Shown one piece after another: positions 34,327-46,806 of a stretch of 64,000 nucleotides of DNA (positions are counted from its first letter, which is position 1; each line of letters begins with the position of its first letter). The DNA comes from Ciona intestinalis. Its lineage: Eukaryota; Chordata; Ascidiacea; Phlebobranchia; Cionidae. The notes under the pieces were generated by a model. It searched no databases. It was not told where the DNA came from and saw only the letters and a program-made list of their open reading frames with translations. The position numbers and the translations under genes were made by a program. The stretch is from NCBI RefSeq assembly GCF_000224145.3, contig NW_004190356.2, positions 186,001-250,000 on the forward strand, in the 5' to 3' direction.

Positions 34327-34662
34327 AGGCGAATACTTAGCTCTGGAATCTAGACATACAAAAATAACCATATTTTACAATTTTGAGTATTTATTTTTTT
34401 AATACATTAGTATAATTTTCAATGCGAATGTGCAAGCGTTATACGAAAGTCGATTATTATAAAAAAAAAGGATTTTAATAATCGACGTTGCGGTGCTGTG
34501 CCATGTGCGACTGCGCTATTTTATAAACCAGTAAAAACTAACCTGAAGTGCATACTTATAGTAAAGGTTCTAAACGTATACTTAAAATTCGAAATCAATA
34601 AAGCTGTCTCTAAACGAAAGGTAATAACTTAACGGTAAAACTGACGGATTGGTTGGAAATGT

Positions 34663-36186
34663 TTACCCTTTGTATGCGTACATACCCCTAACAATACCAT
34701 TCCTTAACACCCCATATGCTTTAACCCACGCCTGTAAAATTGCTGAGTTGCTGTTCAAGTTCAGTTGCCCCCCTATAACAGCTAGCATGACGGGCGCAAG
34801 ATACTCAAAGTCTTCTGGCTCCACATTATGACCAGCGTGTAGTTCTCCTAAACCGTTGAGAAAAGTTTTCAGTTCTTCTGGTTGATCCACAAGTTTAAGA
34901 TACGTGGAAATGGAAGTGGCAATCCTAAAACGAATTCAAAAACATGTATATATTAAATAAAATGCTATACTCAAGCAAAAATCTGTATTACCATAATATG
35001 GTATAAAAGTATATACAATTCTGCAGAATTTCGAAATTGTAAGTCCTATTTTCCTACAGCTTCAAAGCAATACCATCTAAGTATAATCCATATCATTACA
35101 CCATATATCCCCTAATCTCAACAGCCACCAATCCATATATACGGCCGGTTGATAATGGAGGCTTGGAAATGTTAGCGTTGAATTATAGGAAAAAATTGTA
35201 CACGCAACCTAAATCTTCAGTAAATAACCTGGTCGCATGCCGAGACATTTTCTGGTTGCTCCGCATCGCCTCCAGCGTCAATGTTTCGTCATCAGGCAGT
35301 TCAAGGTTATAGAACATTTTCCTTATTCTTGGCACATCACTGAACAATCTGTGACGTGTGGAATATTATATTTTAACCAAAAGCACGTACAGTATTATAA
35401 TAGAATAAATAATGAATTCCTTGTATACTGCACAAAGGATATACTAAAACAATAGAGAATTCGGGCGTTGGGGAAAAATACAATATTGATTTTCATTTCT
35501 TTGTGTATATATCTACAATTCTACACAAGTCTGTATGAACATTCTCATGATTACACCGTGCAAATTAAACTTCATTATTACTCTGGTCGGTGTAATAAAC
35601 CGAGCTGCACGTATGCTGTAAAATACACACACGATATAATTCAACGAATCCTCGAATAAATGAAAAACAGTTATTCAATCTTTTATCTTAAGTATGTTTT
35701 AAAAAAGACGTAAAATTAACGGCGGGGGTCTATAGCGATGATGGTTTATAACCCAGGGGACATGAAATTCCGGATGTAAGGCGGGTAAGCCGTCGCTATA
35801 TTTAGTAGGGTGGGAGAAGATGGGACACCTTTAGCACAGAGAAGACGATTTATAATTCTTTGAATGTTTTTTTGTTTACTACCAAATGAAAAGGTGTCCC
35901 GTCTTACCCCACCCTACTATATATGTTCTAAATAAATACCATATAATGTTTTTTATCGGCTTTTAATAGAGTATACTGTGTAATATTGACCATAATTTAT
36001 CAAACATCTGTGTTACAACGACTGTCGTTTCCGGTCACGTGAGGACAGAGACATTTTGTTTATTCATTGATTTATAAAAAAAACTAACCTGTGGAAAATA
36101 AGTAACCCAAGCTCCTTCATTCCAATCGTCTTCATTTCGTTCCAAGAAGAACGGAGAAGTTCAATCTCTTCTGTAGTTAATCCCAT
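34663..36186 (-). CDS. Globin gene 1 (three exons)
   Basis: Haem-binding globin of 159 residues, probably one of the few Ciona haemoglobin genes. Exons: 36186-36089, 35348-35229, 34924-34663; 480 bases, phase consistent. Key residues line up with vertebrate globins: CD1 Phe45 (RIRKMF), distal E7 His70 (MSRHATR), proximal F8 His102 (LGELHAGHNVEPEDF). No signal peptide. The first intron splits an Arg codon at the ancestral B12.2 position. The second splits the Arg codon three residues after the distal His, an E-helix position absent from vertebrate globins. The ancestral G7.0 intron is missing: EPEDFEYLAPVML is encoded without a break, unlike in the neighbouring globin. Same strand as globin gene 2, 749 bases downstream of its stop. 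A shortened MITE sits in intron 1. Confidence 0.92.
35803..35928 (+). mobile_element. MITE family A with internal deletion
   Basis: Both terminal repeats intact (tagtagggtgggagaagatg, cgtcttaccccaccctacta) but only about 125 bases long. In intron 1 of globin gene 1. Confidence 0.88.
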
Positions 36187-36934
36187 TTTATAAGATTTCT
36201 ATTTAACCCTACCCTATGTAATAAGATCTAGAAGATAAAAAAAACACGAATAGTAGGTTACAATGCGTTAGTCAAAAAACTAAAGTCTTGAGAAAAACGA
36301 TTAATATTTGAGAGAGAAACGTTGTGTATTCAACTTTAACTAAATTATAAAGATAATAAAATCGTAGCCTGCTGAATAGTATAAGGCACAAAAACAAATT
36401 TCATGTAAGCAGTACCCAATTTTGTTTTATATGAGCATTAGAACGGCGTGTTAGTACGATATATACAAAGGCTGAAAAATCTTAAGAAGTTAAACGACAA
36501 TTGTGTAAATAACAAGTTACAATTTGTTATAAATGTGCTTGATAAACGGTGTAGGTCTGATGAGTTAGGCGCAGAAAAAAAGATTGTTTAAAAAATGTAA
36601 CGCATGAGTAAATAACACCGCAATAAACACATATAGTAGGGTGGGGCATGATGGGACACCTTTTCGTTGTATTTTCCCGTCCCATATGGTAGTAAACAAA
36701 GAACGCTTAAATAATTATAAAAACCGTTTTTCCCGAATTTCATAGACCGCTGTTAATTATTTAAAACATGTTCAGGATATTTGGATAATATGTACTATAG
36801 AGGTGTCCCATCTTACCCCACAGTGCTATGTTTTAACTTCCATGTGTGTTGCGCTACACATTTAAAACTACGAAAACAAAGTTTAACAAAGTGCAAACTC
36901 TGTTATGAGGTTGAGTTGGGTAGGAATGTTCTTT
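36187..36934. other. Spacer between the two globin genes
   Basis: 749-base spacer. It must hold the promoter and 5' UTR of globin gene 1 (an AG at about 46 bases before its ATG may be an acceptor) and the 3' UTR of globin gene 2. A complete MITE occupies 36634-36828, close to the globin 2 stop. Confidence 0.5.
36634..36828 (-). mobile_element. MITE family A copy
   Basis: Full-length copy (tagtagggtggggcatgatg to catcttaccccacagtgcta). It ends about 105 bases beyond the globin 2 stop, probably within its 3' UTR or just past it. Confidence 0.88.
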
Positions 36935-38762
36935 CTAAGCCTCCATCGCAGATACGATTCCATTACGCAAAACTCCGTAAGCTTTCACCCAAGCTTGTAG
37001 TGTGGGTGAGTTAGAAGGTAACTTCAGATGCCCCCCAATCACTGAGAGTATCACTGGTGCAACGTACTGTGAGAAAAAAAAGCGTATGTATACGAAAGCT
37101 TAGAAATGTCAACGATATATTTAACTTAATTGTTGTGCCATTTTTTGTTTTATTTAATGGTGCCATTTTTTGTTTTATGTATATTTATTAGTAGTTTTTT
37201 ACTTTGAATTTTGCTAAACGTGACTACAGCTATTTATGTTCCTGCAAACAGTAGGTATAGCTTATAAATACGAAACCAATATCTTCGATAAACCTATAAA
37301 CAGTGTATAATGCTGGTAGTTAGAAAAAGGTGTAAAAATTTAGTATTTTAAACGTTGTTTACGTGTATTCTGAATTCTCCATATTAAAACTGAGCGTTAA
37401 AATACGCTTCCTATTTCAATATGACGTCTGTATAGCCACATCCAATAGATACCACACAATAGTAAAGACCAACGTCGCAGCCACATCTATGGATTTTTTC
37501 ACATAGAATGCGTGCAGTTAGACACGCGTGAACACAGTTCAAATAAAGGCAAGACTGCTAAGGTGTTACTTTTCATTGAAAATCACTCAACCCGAAATAC
37601 TTGAATGATGTTGACAAGTTAATGAAACTAAGTAAACTTTCATTAAGTTACACAAGTGTAGGGTGATACAGGGCAAATAAAAAGCGGTTAGAAGGGCAGG
37701 AAAATAAATAAACTTTCAACAACCCCAAACATATATAGTAATTACACCTCACCAACAGCATATTTGAAATATCCGAGCGCATGACGGGGTAGAAAATCGT
37801 TTACACTAATGTTGTTTTATAAATGAATAATTGAATTTGAACCACCCATGTTAAAATTTATGAACGTTTGCTGTACAAATTTCAAATGATTTAGCATTAT
37901 TATAGGAAACTAAAACGGACCTTGTAAAATAACATCAATCGACGCGCAAGCGAGCTGTCGTGTGTAGATAAGAAGACGCCCGTGCCTGTCTTTCAATGAA
38001 AAAAATCTATATTTTTTTGTATATAGCATTATTCGTTATAGCCTACCTCAAAACTCTCTGGGTCGACTTGTCTACGAGCATGGCTTTCTCCAAGTGAAGT
38101 CAACAGCTTTTCAAGCTCCTCTGGTTGATCCAGAAATTTGATAAATTTTGAAATCGCATTCGCAATCCTAATGAATGAAAAAATAGAAAATTAGACGACA
38201 CGCTGCTTGTTAACATGCTAATTATCAAATCTATATTTTGCATTAATCAATTCAGAAAAAAAGGACTTGCACTTTCAAAGTTTTACGCACCTTGTAGCGT
38301 GGGCGACAACTTTTTTATTCTCTCTCATTACATCAATGGTCAATTCCTCTTCATCGGGTAAATCAATTGTGTAAAACAAAGTTCTTAAGCTTGGTGCTGC
38401 ATTCAGCAATCTAGATAAACGTGCATATTATATATATTATAAAAATCTAATTGGTTCCAGGGACGGGTTAATTGGAAAAGGTTGTGACAGATTTCATAAG
38501 AAAAAAATACAACAATTAATTTACCATTTGTCGAGCCTTTGGTATAACCATGGCAACAGTTGCAGAATTATTAATTTTCAGACAACAAATCGAATCCGTA
38601 TAAACTGTAAATGGACCTATACGTCCAGAATATAGAAATCATCAACTTCACAAAGACAGTTTACCCGGTAAATATATGAAGGCCGACTTCTTTCATCCCA
38701 AGTTTTTTAACCTCATCCCACGAGTTACGAAGCAATTTCAATTCTTCATCGGTAAACGGCAT
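36935..38762 (-). CDS. Globin gene 2 (four exons)
   Basis: Haem-binding globin of 156 residues, paralogue of the adjacent gene. Exons: 38762-38665, 38410-38291, 38167-38047, 37066-36935; 471 bases, phase consistent. CD1 Phe45, distal His70 (VVAHATR) and proximal His102 (LGESHARRQVDPESF) occupy the same positions as in globin 1, and the first two exons have the same lengths (98 and 120). The third intron falls after VDPESFE, exactly where the G7.0 intron of vertebrate globins lies (after VDPVNFK in alpha-globin). So this copy keeps both ancestral introns plus the E-helix intron shared with its neighbour. The C-terminal parts of the two proteins are strikingly alike (QAWVKAYGVLRNGIV in both). 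Ligand affinity or physiological role cannot be read from sequence. Confidence 0.93.
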
Positions 38763-38985
38763 GGCGTGACAAAAAATGACTGAGTTTTGTCGAAGATCAA
38801 ACGCAGTATAAAACTAAGCAACTTTTTTTCGTGAATTTACCTGCCAGATAAACAACTATTAATATTCTGTACTTCCTGTTGTTTATATATGCTAAACTTA
38901 ATTAAAAATCTTGTTGGATGTAATATTTATATTATAGAACTACAGTACTCCCGGGCAGTTTAATCATATATACATTTTATTTATA

Positions 38986-39168
38986 TAGTAGGGTGGGGGA
39001 AGATGGAACATCTTTTCATTATATTTTATTGTCCACTTTGGTAGTCAACAAAGAACATTCAAAGATATATAAAACGTATCCTCACGACTCTCATAGACCG
39101 TTGTTAAATGTTTAAAAATCGATCAGGATTTCATGTGCTAAAGAAGTCCAACTTACTCCACAGTATAA
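38986..39168 (-). mobile_element. MITE family A copy
   Basis: Begins tagtagggtgggggaagatg; right end worn (caacttactccacagtata). Confidence 0.83.
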
Positions 39169-41187
39169 TATCTGTTTCTGGCCGTGTCCACAATTAACAT
39201 CATGACCTAATGTTGAAACCATTGATTTTTTTTTGCAAACGAATGTTTTTTAAAAATCAATTAATTTGAAATTTATAAATTAAAAAATACAATGAGACGG
39301 TTATGCGATGTTTCAATTTAACCACAACCTATTTTGTGCAATCGATCAAAAATAACGAAGCAGTTTTAAATATAGAATCGCACAAGCTTAATTTACGGTT
39401 TAAACATCTAACCAAGCGAGCTTAATTAAAATCGAGACTGCAAGGATTTCCGAAGGAGTGTTTTTAAACTAAAACAGTTTCTCCAAATACAGCCTCGTTA
39501 AGATAAATTACACTTCACGGTTTTCATACACTTCACGATTTTTTTGTTTAAAGGGCCATGCTTATTTGCCACATTCGACATGAAATGTGATTCACTTTAC
39601 CATAAACAGCAGTCTATGTTACCAACACTTAATGCATTTTCAGCATCCGAATGCTAAAACTTGAAAATAGTCATATTTTTATTAAACTGTTCTCAAATAA
39701 CATGTTAACTACAATAGTTAACGTAACTGCTAATCTTTACATAAGTATGTCACGGTTGGGCCAGACAGTTCCGTGCTACTGGTATAGCTTATCAACAAAA
39801 ATTAAAGACTGTCTTTACTCCTTTTTGAACTTTAACAGCTGACAGATAAACTTTCTCACGGTGGCTGGATACGGTCTGCAATGCTTAAAAGACTTTGAAT
39901 GTACCTTATGTAAGTCGTATGTTTGTTTTATATCGATTGCAGTTTAGCCTAATTCCACACGTCACTGGGCAAGTGTTTTTTTTAGTGTGCGGAACAAAAG
40001 AATGTCTCTAAGACGCTTCGTTGCCTAACACATATAATTCTGTACAAAACGCACTTCTGTCTGTTTTTTTTTTACGAAATTCCAATAAAATTAAAGAGAT
40101 TTTTATTATTATTTTACCAGCTTTCACCAACAGCCTTCATGCGTCATTCGAATCTAGTAAGTTATCTCTACTACTTACTCACACCCAACACGCTTGTCTG
40201 ATGCACCAAGCCAAGTCCGAAAGGCAGTTTTAAAGCAAAAAAAAACGCTGACGAAATCAATCAACTGCTTTACTGCACCTAGTGTGTGGAGAAAGTAATT
40301 CTTCTAATAACTTGGTTGATTAAGTATAAAGTATCCTCATAAGCTATATAATATGTTTATAACCGCTATAAACTGTACTTCAATGTCAATGCATTATGTG
40401 GAAGGACGTTGCTGCTGTACGCTTCTATGTAAAGGCAAACAAACACACACGTTGAGGCCTATATTTAGCTTTGCTTATCGACGTTATTAGCCCACGTTTT
40501 TCTTGCTGATATATCAAATACAGAGTGTGGCTCTGGCCACTACAAACGAAGCAGGCGTATATACATTTCATAGTAATCGGTACATGGTTGTTTACAAAGC
40601 TATTTAAAATGAAACTCGTATAGGCCTCGACAAACAAACTCGTTGTCCATTTACACAACTGCTTCGTTTTTTATTTGTTTAATCGAAACACCAAACAATC
40701 TGAAATTCTAACCTCCATATAGATTGCCAATGCAAATAGTTATTGAGCCCAAGCTTTAGATTAGCGAAAGCATTTCCGAAACCATAAAAAAAATAAAAAC
40801 TCACATTCCAAACAGAAATGCATTTAAACCGCAAAAAGGCAAAATAAAATGCAAAACTACCTCTTAGTAAAGATTGTATGTGCTTAGACTATTTGCATTA
40901 ACAATTGCTTCAAAGTATTCTTCACATTTTTAAATACAAAGTGAACTCTTGCGAAATTCTGACACAAGGCTTAACCTAACATTATTTCCACGACACAAGT
41001 CATACATTTACAAGTAATGATAACAAAAGCATCGCATCAGTCAGCCCAGTTTAACACACTTCAATGGCTGCTTTACTGTTGACCATCGCATATGTAGCTC
41101 TTATAAAGACGAAGTATTTCGCAATTGCGTATAATGGGTGCTTCCAGGGTACGTCGCGCTCTTTCGGAGAAAGTCGAGCGCTTATTA

Positions 41188-41935
41188 TGACGTCATAAAG
41201 ACTAATGACGTAGTGATGACATGGCAGAAAGGCCGCGTTAAGGAATTCGACCTGAGGATGACGAAATCCCGAGTAACTCTAGTTTTTGCGTGTCGTGACG
41301 TAAAAAGAACCGATGACGTAATAGTAGGTAGTTATTCTTTAAACTTTTAAAGTTCAATTATTTTCGTGCTTCATGTCACAACGATTTCGGGACATGATAT
41401 TAAAACGTTCATGGCGTTATTGCGCGATACGTGACTTACACTTCGTAAAGTTTGGCTACTAGCCTTGATTATCTAGTATTTGTGTGGTTGTTGTACCAAA
41501 TAACGATAAGTGCGCAAAAAACAGCAGTAATGAACCTTTGGGTTTGCATAGACCATAATATACTCAATTATTGCTTATCAACTTTATAGTAGGGTGGGGG
41601 AAGATGGGATACCTTTTCAATCTATTTTCTCCTCCAATTTGGTAGTAAACAAACATTCAACGACTTTTTATAAAACTTTATCTTCACGGCTCCCACAGAT
41701 CGTTGTTAATTGTTTAAAACACGATTAGGATATTTGGTTATTATGTGTGAAAGGTGTCCCATCTTCCCCCACCCTACTATATAATTTGTTTCTCATTAGA
41801 CTATGGAGAAAATTGGTCAAGCTATAGCTTTCCGGTGCCTATTGTAGTTACAGGACAAAGAAAATTATCTCGCTTTTGTTCTCTTTGGCGAATACTTGAA
41901 ATGTTTGTACCCGAGAATGGACACCTGTGACGTCA
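41188..41935. promoter_or_regulatory. Cluster of CRE/ATF-like TGACG sites
   Basis: Perfect palindromic CRE (TGACGTCA) at 41188-41195 and again at 41928-41935. Further TGACG half sites lie at 41206, 41259, 41296 and 41314, the last two as TGACGTAA. Five sites fall within about 130 bases. Candidate enhancer only; no nearby gene start is known. Confidence 0.35.
41587..41781 (-). mobile_element. MITE family A copy
   Basis: Complete, well preserved: tagtagggtgggggaagatg to catcttcccccaccctacta. Confidence 0.92.
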
Positions 41936-43072
41936 TAACGAAGTGTTAACGATACGCTTTCTCTCGGTAACACAAATAAACGAACGAAGAAAGAAAATAA
42001 CCAAGCGCATTTTGCCAATTAACGAAAATTATGGAGATATTTGAACTAAAAATAACATTTTATTAAACTTGAGTTTGAATTTCAGTAACATTATTATTCT
42101 ATATTTTTGTTGGTCTAAAAGTGTTTTATTTGTATATTTTCTAGTGCTAAATTCCTACTGGGTGGTCATTTAGGTGGTACGAGGTGCATGTTATTGGCAG
42201 TGTACACAAACAATAAAACAAGCTATAATATTAAGATAAAGTATATTCACTCAAAATAGCGTAAAGCGTGACGTATTGTAGCAAGACATACTTATAAATT
42301 TGAATGTGCGACCATGTACATACGTTCGACTTAACCACAAACAACTAGGCAGGGTATTTAATCGTTAGTGTTACAACCAACGTTGTTAAGTATCTGGTTG
42401 GCGGGAACAACGGCAAACTAAAAGTGTCAAAGCTGTCATTACTGCAGAAAAGACGTGACTAAATCATAGGTCTGAAAATTCATAGCACAGATGTCGTCAC
42501 TACTTCAAGTTACGGAGCTTACGGAATAAATGGTTTCAAATTCGATAAAAACAAAGTGTTAATACATACAACTTATCGTAATATACTAACCGAGTATTAA
42601 TTTTTCCATTGCCAATAAAAGTTACGAAGCATAAAGAATAAATAATTTTGAACTTGACTTAAAAAATAAATAGTAAATACACATGTATTACCTCAATCCA
42701 TTAACCAAGTTTCGAGCAATCATATCTCTTTTGCCAATGCAGCTTTCAGTATTTTACAAGGGTAATTGCTCGCTTTGCGACTGTGCAAACGAATTCTCCG
42801 CAAGCTCTCAGCGATGCAACGTAATCCGTCTGTGAACAGAGGCGATAGAAAAGTTGATTGATCATCGCATGCTGCGCACACAGCACCAACTTTGCCAACA
42901 TTATATCAGGATCAATGAAATTGAAAGCGGCGGAATTAATTCACCCTATGGTGCATCGAATGCAACATAACCATGGAAAACTGTTGTACATTATTCCGCT
43001 TAAATATGAACGTATGTAACCTGATTTTTTAAATTAAATTATTTCGACCTGTAAGAATAAGCCTTAACAAAT

Positions 43073-43259
43073 AGTAGGGTGGGGGAAGATGGAACAACTT
43101 TTTTTCTATTTTCTCGTCCCATTTGGTAGTAAACAAAGAACTTTCAAAGAAAACTATATCCTTACGACTCACATGGACCGTTTTTAATTGTTTACAACAC
43201 AATCAGGATACTTCAATATTATGTGCTAAAGGTGTCCCATCTTCTCCTATACCCCACTA
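43073..43259 (-). mobile_element. MITE family A copy
   Basis: Complete: tagtagggtgggggaagatg to cttctcctataccccacta. Confidence 0.9.
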
Positions 43260-43760
43260 TATATTTCAATAAACCTGATAAACAATACAGTTTGTGGTTA
43301 AAAAATTTCATCGAAAAATTAAAGCTTCGTGTTAAAAAAAATATAGAAAACCCTCGCCTTTAAATCTTAAAAAATGTACAGAAAAACTTATACTCACTTT
43401 CAACCACCATATTGAAAAATCTTTGCGTCAAGTCGAAATGTCAGCGATTCGAAATACTTTGCAGATTAATCTGACTATAATTTCATTTTGTGGTTTGTGG
43501 ACCCTTATATATAGGTCGAAAAAGTGAAATCATGCTTTGGTCACGTACGCTTCAATTATCGTCTCACGATGGCTAACGACCCTCTTAACCACAAACAAAC
43601 ACTCTTACTTGACATACGCCTACTTTGAAGAGCCCAGCCCACGGTTTTCATGGTTGGGCAGTTTTTTGTATAAGAACAAAGTTTTATGTCTACTGATGCT
43701 AAGTTAACAGCTGGTATTGTAAAAAATGTGCTTTAATTTACAAGTTACATATAAAAGTTA

Positions 43761-43953
43761 CAGTAGGGTGGGGGAAGATGGGACACCTTTCACCTGTATT
43801 TTCTCGTCCTATTTATCAGTAAACAAAGAACATTCAAATAATTATAAAGCCGTATCCTCATGACTACCATAGACTGTTGTTAATTGTTTAAAACACGATA
43901 AGGATATTTAGATATTATGTACTAAAGGTGTCCCATCTTCCCCAACCCACTAT
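43761..43953 (-). mobile_element. MITE family A copy
   Basis: Complete: cagtagggtgggggaagatg to catcttccccaacccacta. Confidence 0.9.
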
Positions 43954-44530
43954 ATATAAACGTTTAAAAAATCAGATTTAAAAGTTGTCAAAACATACAG
44001 TATAAGTTCAAGGAACAAAAGTAAAATGCACTTTTTTGATATAGTACACTTTTTAAGTATTGAAAATATTTAGAGTACGTTTGTACATATTTGGAAGAGA
44101 TAATTACGCGCAAAAATTTGGAACATCTAACAGACACATGTCTGCGGTCACGTACCGTCGCATAGCGTGCTAGATTATATGACATGACGCACACAAAGTT
44201 TCGTTAACTCTTTGTCTGCTGTAGAAACAAAACAATTTAAAAACAAACCCTTGCGATGAACAAATGTAAACATAAAATTGAATACGAATTTAACTACCGT
44301 ATTTGGTTTAACCACATTCGATGAATAATTTATGATTTATCAGCTAATTTCGGCCAAAAATCGGGTTACGGGCGTTCTGTATTTCGTTACGTCGTAAATT
44401 GGATGAAAATCGGATTAATTATATTTTGTTGCAGGTAAACCAAGGGTTCTTAAACTGTTTACCAAGAAGTGGTTTGGAGGTTTACCACAGTTCTATTTTA
44501 CATTACGTTACGATTAAATTAAAAACGATG

Positions 44531-44672
44531 AAGGTGGCTGTACACAGTATCCGACGTGCGAATTCGCTTGCGAAGTCATATGCAAACCCATTACCGAGTT
44601 CCGCATGCGGCAGCGAAATCTGGACAAAACAGACAAAACGGACGAATTCCAGATACTATGTACAGCCACCTT
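44531..44672. mobile_element. Short inverted-repeat element (MITE family B)
   Basis: About 142 bases bounded by imperfect inverted repeats of some 34 bases (aaggtggctgtacacagtat at the left, atactatgtacagccacctt at the right). A right half of the same family (gaattctggatactgtgtac, agccacctt) lies at about 47490-47551. Confidence 0.7.
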
Positions 44673-44864
44673 TAAATGAAACTTATTTATTCTCGCGTTT
44701 CCGCTGTCGTTTTAATACCAGACGGTTAGAGTGTTCAACATCTTGGCCAGTGTACCGTGATATTCAATCTGGATCGAATCTAACAATCTTATGGCAGCAA
44801 TCATATTAATGATTTTCCCTTAATATTTACAGATTATTAGATCAAATGAATCATTGTAATTTAC

Positions 44865-45235
44865 TTTACCCTCGCGTGGCTGGAAAACGACATTCGCTAT
44901 GCCACGGGTGTTGACACTCCTCGTGCCAGCTTGCGAGTTACCATGTACAGTAGGGTGGGGGAAGACGGGACACCTTTTAACTCTATTTTCTCGCCTCGTT
45001 TAGTAGTAAACAATGAACATTCAAGAAATTATAAAACTATCGACTCCCATTGACCGCTAGTAATTGTTTAAAACACGATCTGAATAATTAATATTATGTG
45101 CTAAAGGTGTCCCATCTTCTCCCACCCTACTATATATATGTTACTTTGTGGGTGATTATTTTTGTAGGGATTGTTTTATTTTTCTTATATATATGTATGG
45201 CTGATAATTTGGACAACCCATTAGTGCGCCGACAG
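44865..45235 (-). mobile_element. SINE split by a MITE
   Basis: Reverse-strand SINE whose left part ends at gagttaccatgta. A family A MITE follows (44949-45133), then the SINE resumes with tatgttactttgtgggtg and atggctgataatttggacaa. The tRNA-like head is missing. Confidence 0.8.
44949..45133 (-). mobile_element. MITE family A nested in a SINE
   Basis: Complete copy flanked by TA on both sides, inserted at the TA of ccatgTAtgttac in the SINE. Confidence 0.9.
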
Positions 45236-45454
45236 ATCAAGCGCTACCCTCAAACTGCAGCAATAAAGCCCAACTAATGGTAAACCTAAGGTACTAAGGT
45301 GTACTCTGTACAGCAAAACTAATACGGTACTCGGAGTAACATGAGACTTTTAAAAAACTCTATCTACAGGTACTCGTTTCAAATGTTACAGTATTATTCG
45401 GGGGTATGTCCACGGTCCAACAAACTTGCGCGGCAAAGTCGATTACTGTTGTTA

Positions 45455-45632
45455 AATAGTAAACACCTTAGCTCGTAATATCCAAATATTCTGATCTTGT
45501 TTTAAAAAATTAACAACGGTTTACGAGTCGTGAGGATACGGTTTTAAATCTTCGAATGTTCTTTGTTTCCAAAAAATATAGAACGATAAATAAAATAAAA
45601 AGGTTTTCCACCTTTCCACCCTATTATATTAC
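45455..45632 (+). mobile_element. MITE family A, left end missing
   Basis: Family middle (atccaaatattctgatcttg, gtcgtgaggatacggtttta) and worn right end (cacctttccaccctattata). Confidence 0.75.
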
Positions 45633-46806
45633 AATTCGCGATACCACCTAACGACCGTCATATATTTTAAGTTTGGATATATTGGCCAGTATGTGCTGGA
45701 GAGCTCCGGCTTACTCCGCCCTATCATATTGTTTTGCCGCAATAACCAGTATAACTAATCTATTACTGCATTTCAATACGAATGTTTCCCAAATCAACCC
45801 TACGATTCAAACAATCTAACCACGGCGCTGATTTAAACCAAAGATTGTAAACTGGCAAATCACGATTTTAAACGTTTGGTGTCCACGGAAAACTAGAAGT
45901 AGGGTCATCTTCGTTTTGTTTGGAAGAGGTTTAAAACAGACAGTAGTGCTACGTGTGACTCACAACTTTTGACACGTTCGTTGTGAAACGTCGTTACGCA
46001 ATATTCTCATTTTACGCCAAAAAATCCATTTGAATTAAACATATACGTTGATTCCATATGTAACTACTTGGTTCGTGCAAGCATTGTGTGGAGGTAACCG
46101 CCGTTTAACGTATCAGACTGTCAGGTGATGGCCGGCGCAGTCATTATCCCTTCGTTAAAAATCTAGCATCAGTTCGTTTAACATTCGTTCACTTTCGTAA
46201 ATTTCTTGGCATACATCACAAAACGAGATCATGAAAAGCGTAATAAGCTATGTTTGATAAAATTCTTAAAAAGTAGCAATTGGAAATAAGCTCAATAATA
46301 CATTCATGCGGCTGCAGGTAGTACAACTGCTATCGCTTTGTACACGGAAAGAAAAAGATAGAAAATAATGAAAAACGAAAAATAAATTTCTTATGTTGAG
46401 TCACAAACAAATGGAATGGCACTGTCTTTGGAAATACTGAAATACTATTGGCTGGTGAAACGTTAAAAATTGCAAATTTAAAATTGGCAGTTAAACTATA
46501 CACAATTTGACCAGCAAAATAATATTCACACGATTAAGCCTTAACTGTACTAAAACTATTGAAATCGGCTATAAATTAACGTTAAACGTAAAGGATTCGT
46601 AACTTTTTTTGGTTAACGGCAAAATTATTTAAAAAGTTTTTGATAATTTTTTTTGTGTTGGTAGGAGTTTTGACCAAAAAACTAGAAATATGATGTGCAA
46701 GTTATGTTAAGAATTTTGGAATATTGTATACCGGATAATAATTTGTTTTCTCATGTCAACCGAATATTTGGAAACGGGTGGTGTGTATAAGCGTCAACAC
46801 TTTGTG

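Larger units (their letters stand above)
30146..34662. other. Large intergenic region
   Basis: 4.5 kb without a recognised gene. It holds family A MITE copies (32026-32130, one nested in a SINE at 32706-33140, 33931-34126), a degenerate SINE copy near 33310-33420, and a run of 14 G at 34313-34326. The upstream region of the unknown membrane gene is at its left. ORFs here look like chance. Confidence 0.5.
38763..46806. other. 8-kb gene-poor region
   Basis: No gene recognised. It holds the upstream region of globin gene 2, seven family A MITE copies or fragments, a SINE split by a MITE, a 142-bp inverted-repeat element (44531-44672) and a cluster of CRE-like sites (41188-41935). A 50-codon minus-strand ORF near 42900-42750 (MLAKLVLCAQHAM..) and a 44-codon plus-strand ORF at 41064 (MAALLLTIAYVAL..) start with hydrophobic residues but cannot be supported as genes. 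Confidence 0.5.

Noticed and set aside
41138-41350. 70-codon plus-strand ORF
   Set aside because: It lacks an ATG at a sensible start and spans the CRE-like cluster; no domain seen.
44399-44809. 136-codon plus-strand ORF
   Set aside because: It runs through the short inverted-repeat element at 44531-44672 and has no splice partner or recognisable domain; it reads as repeat-derived noise.
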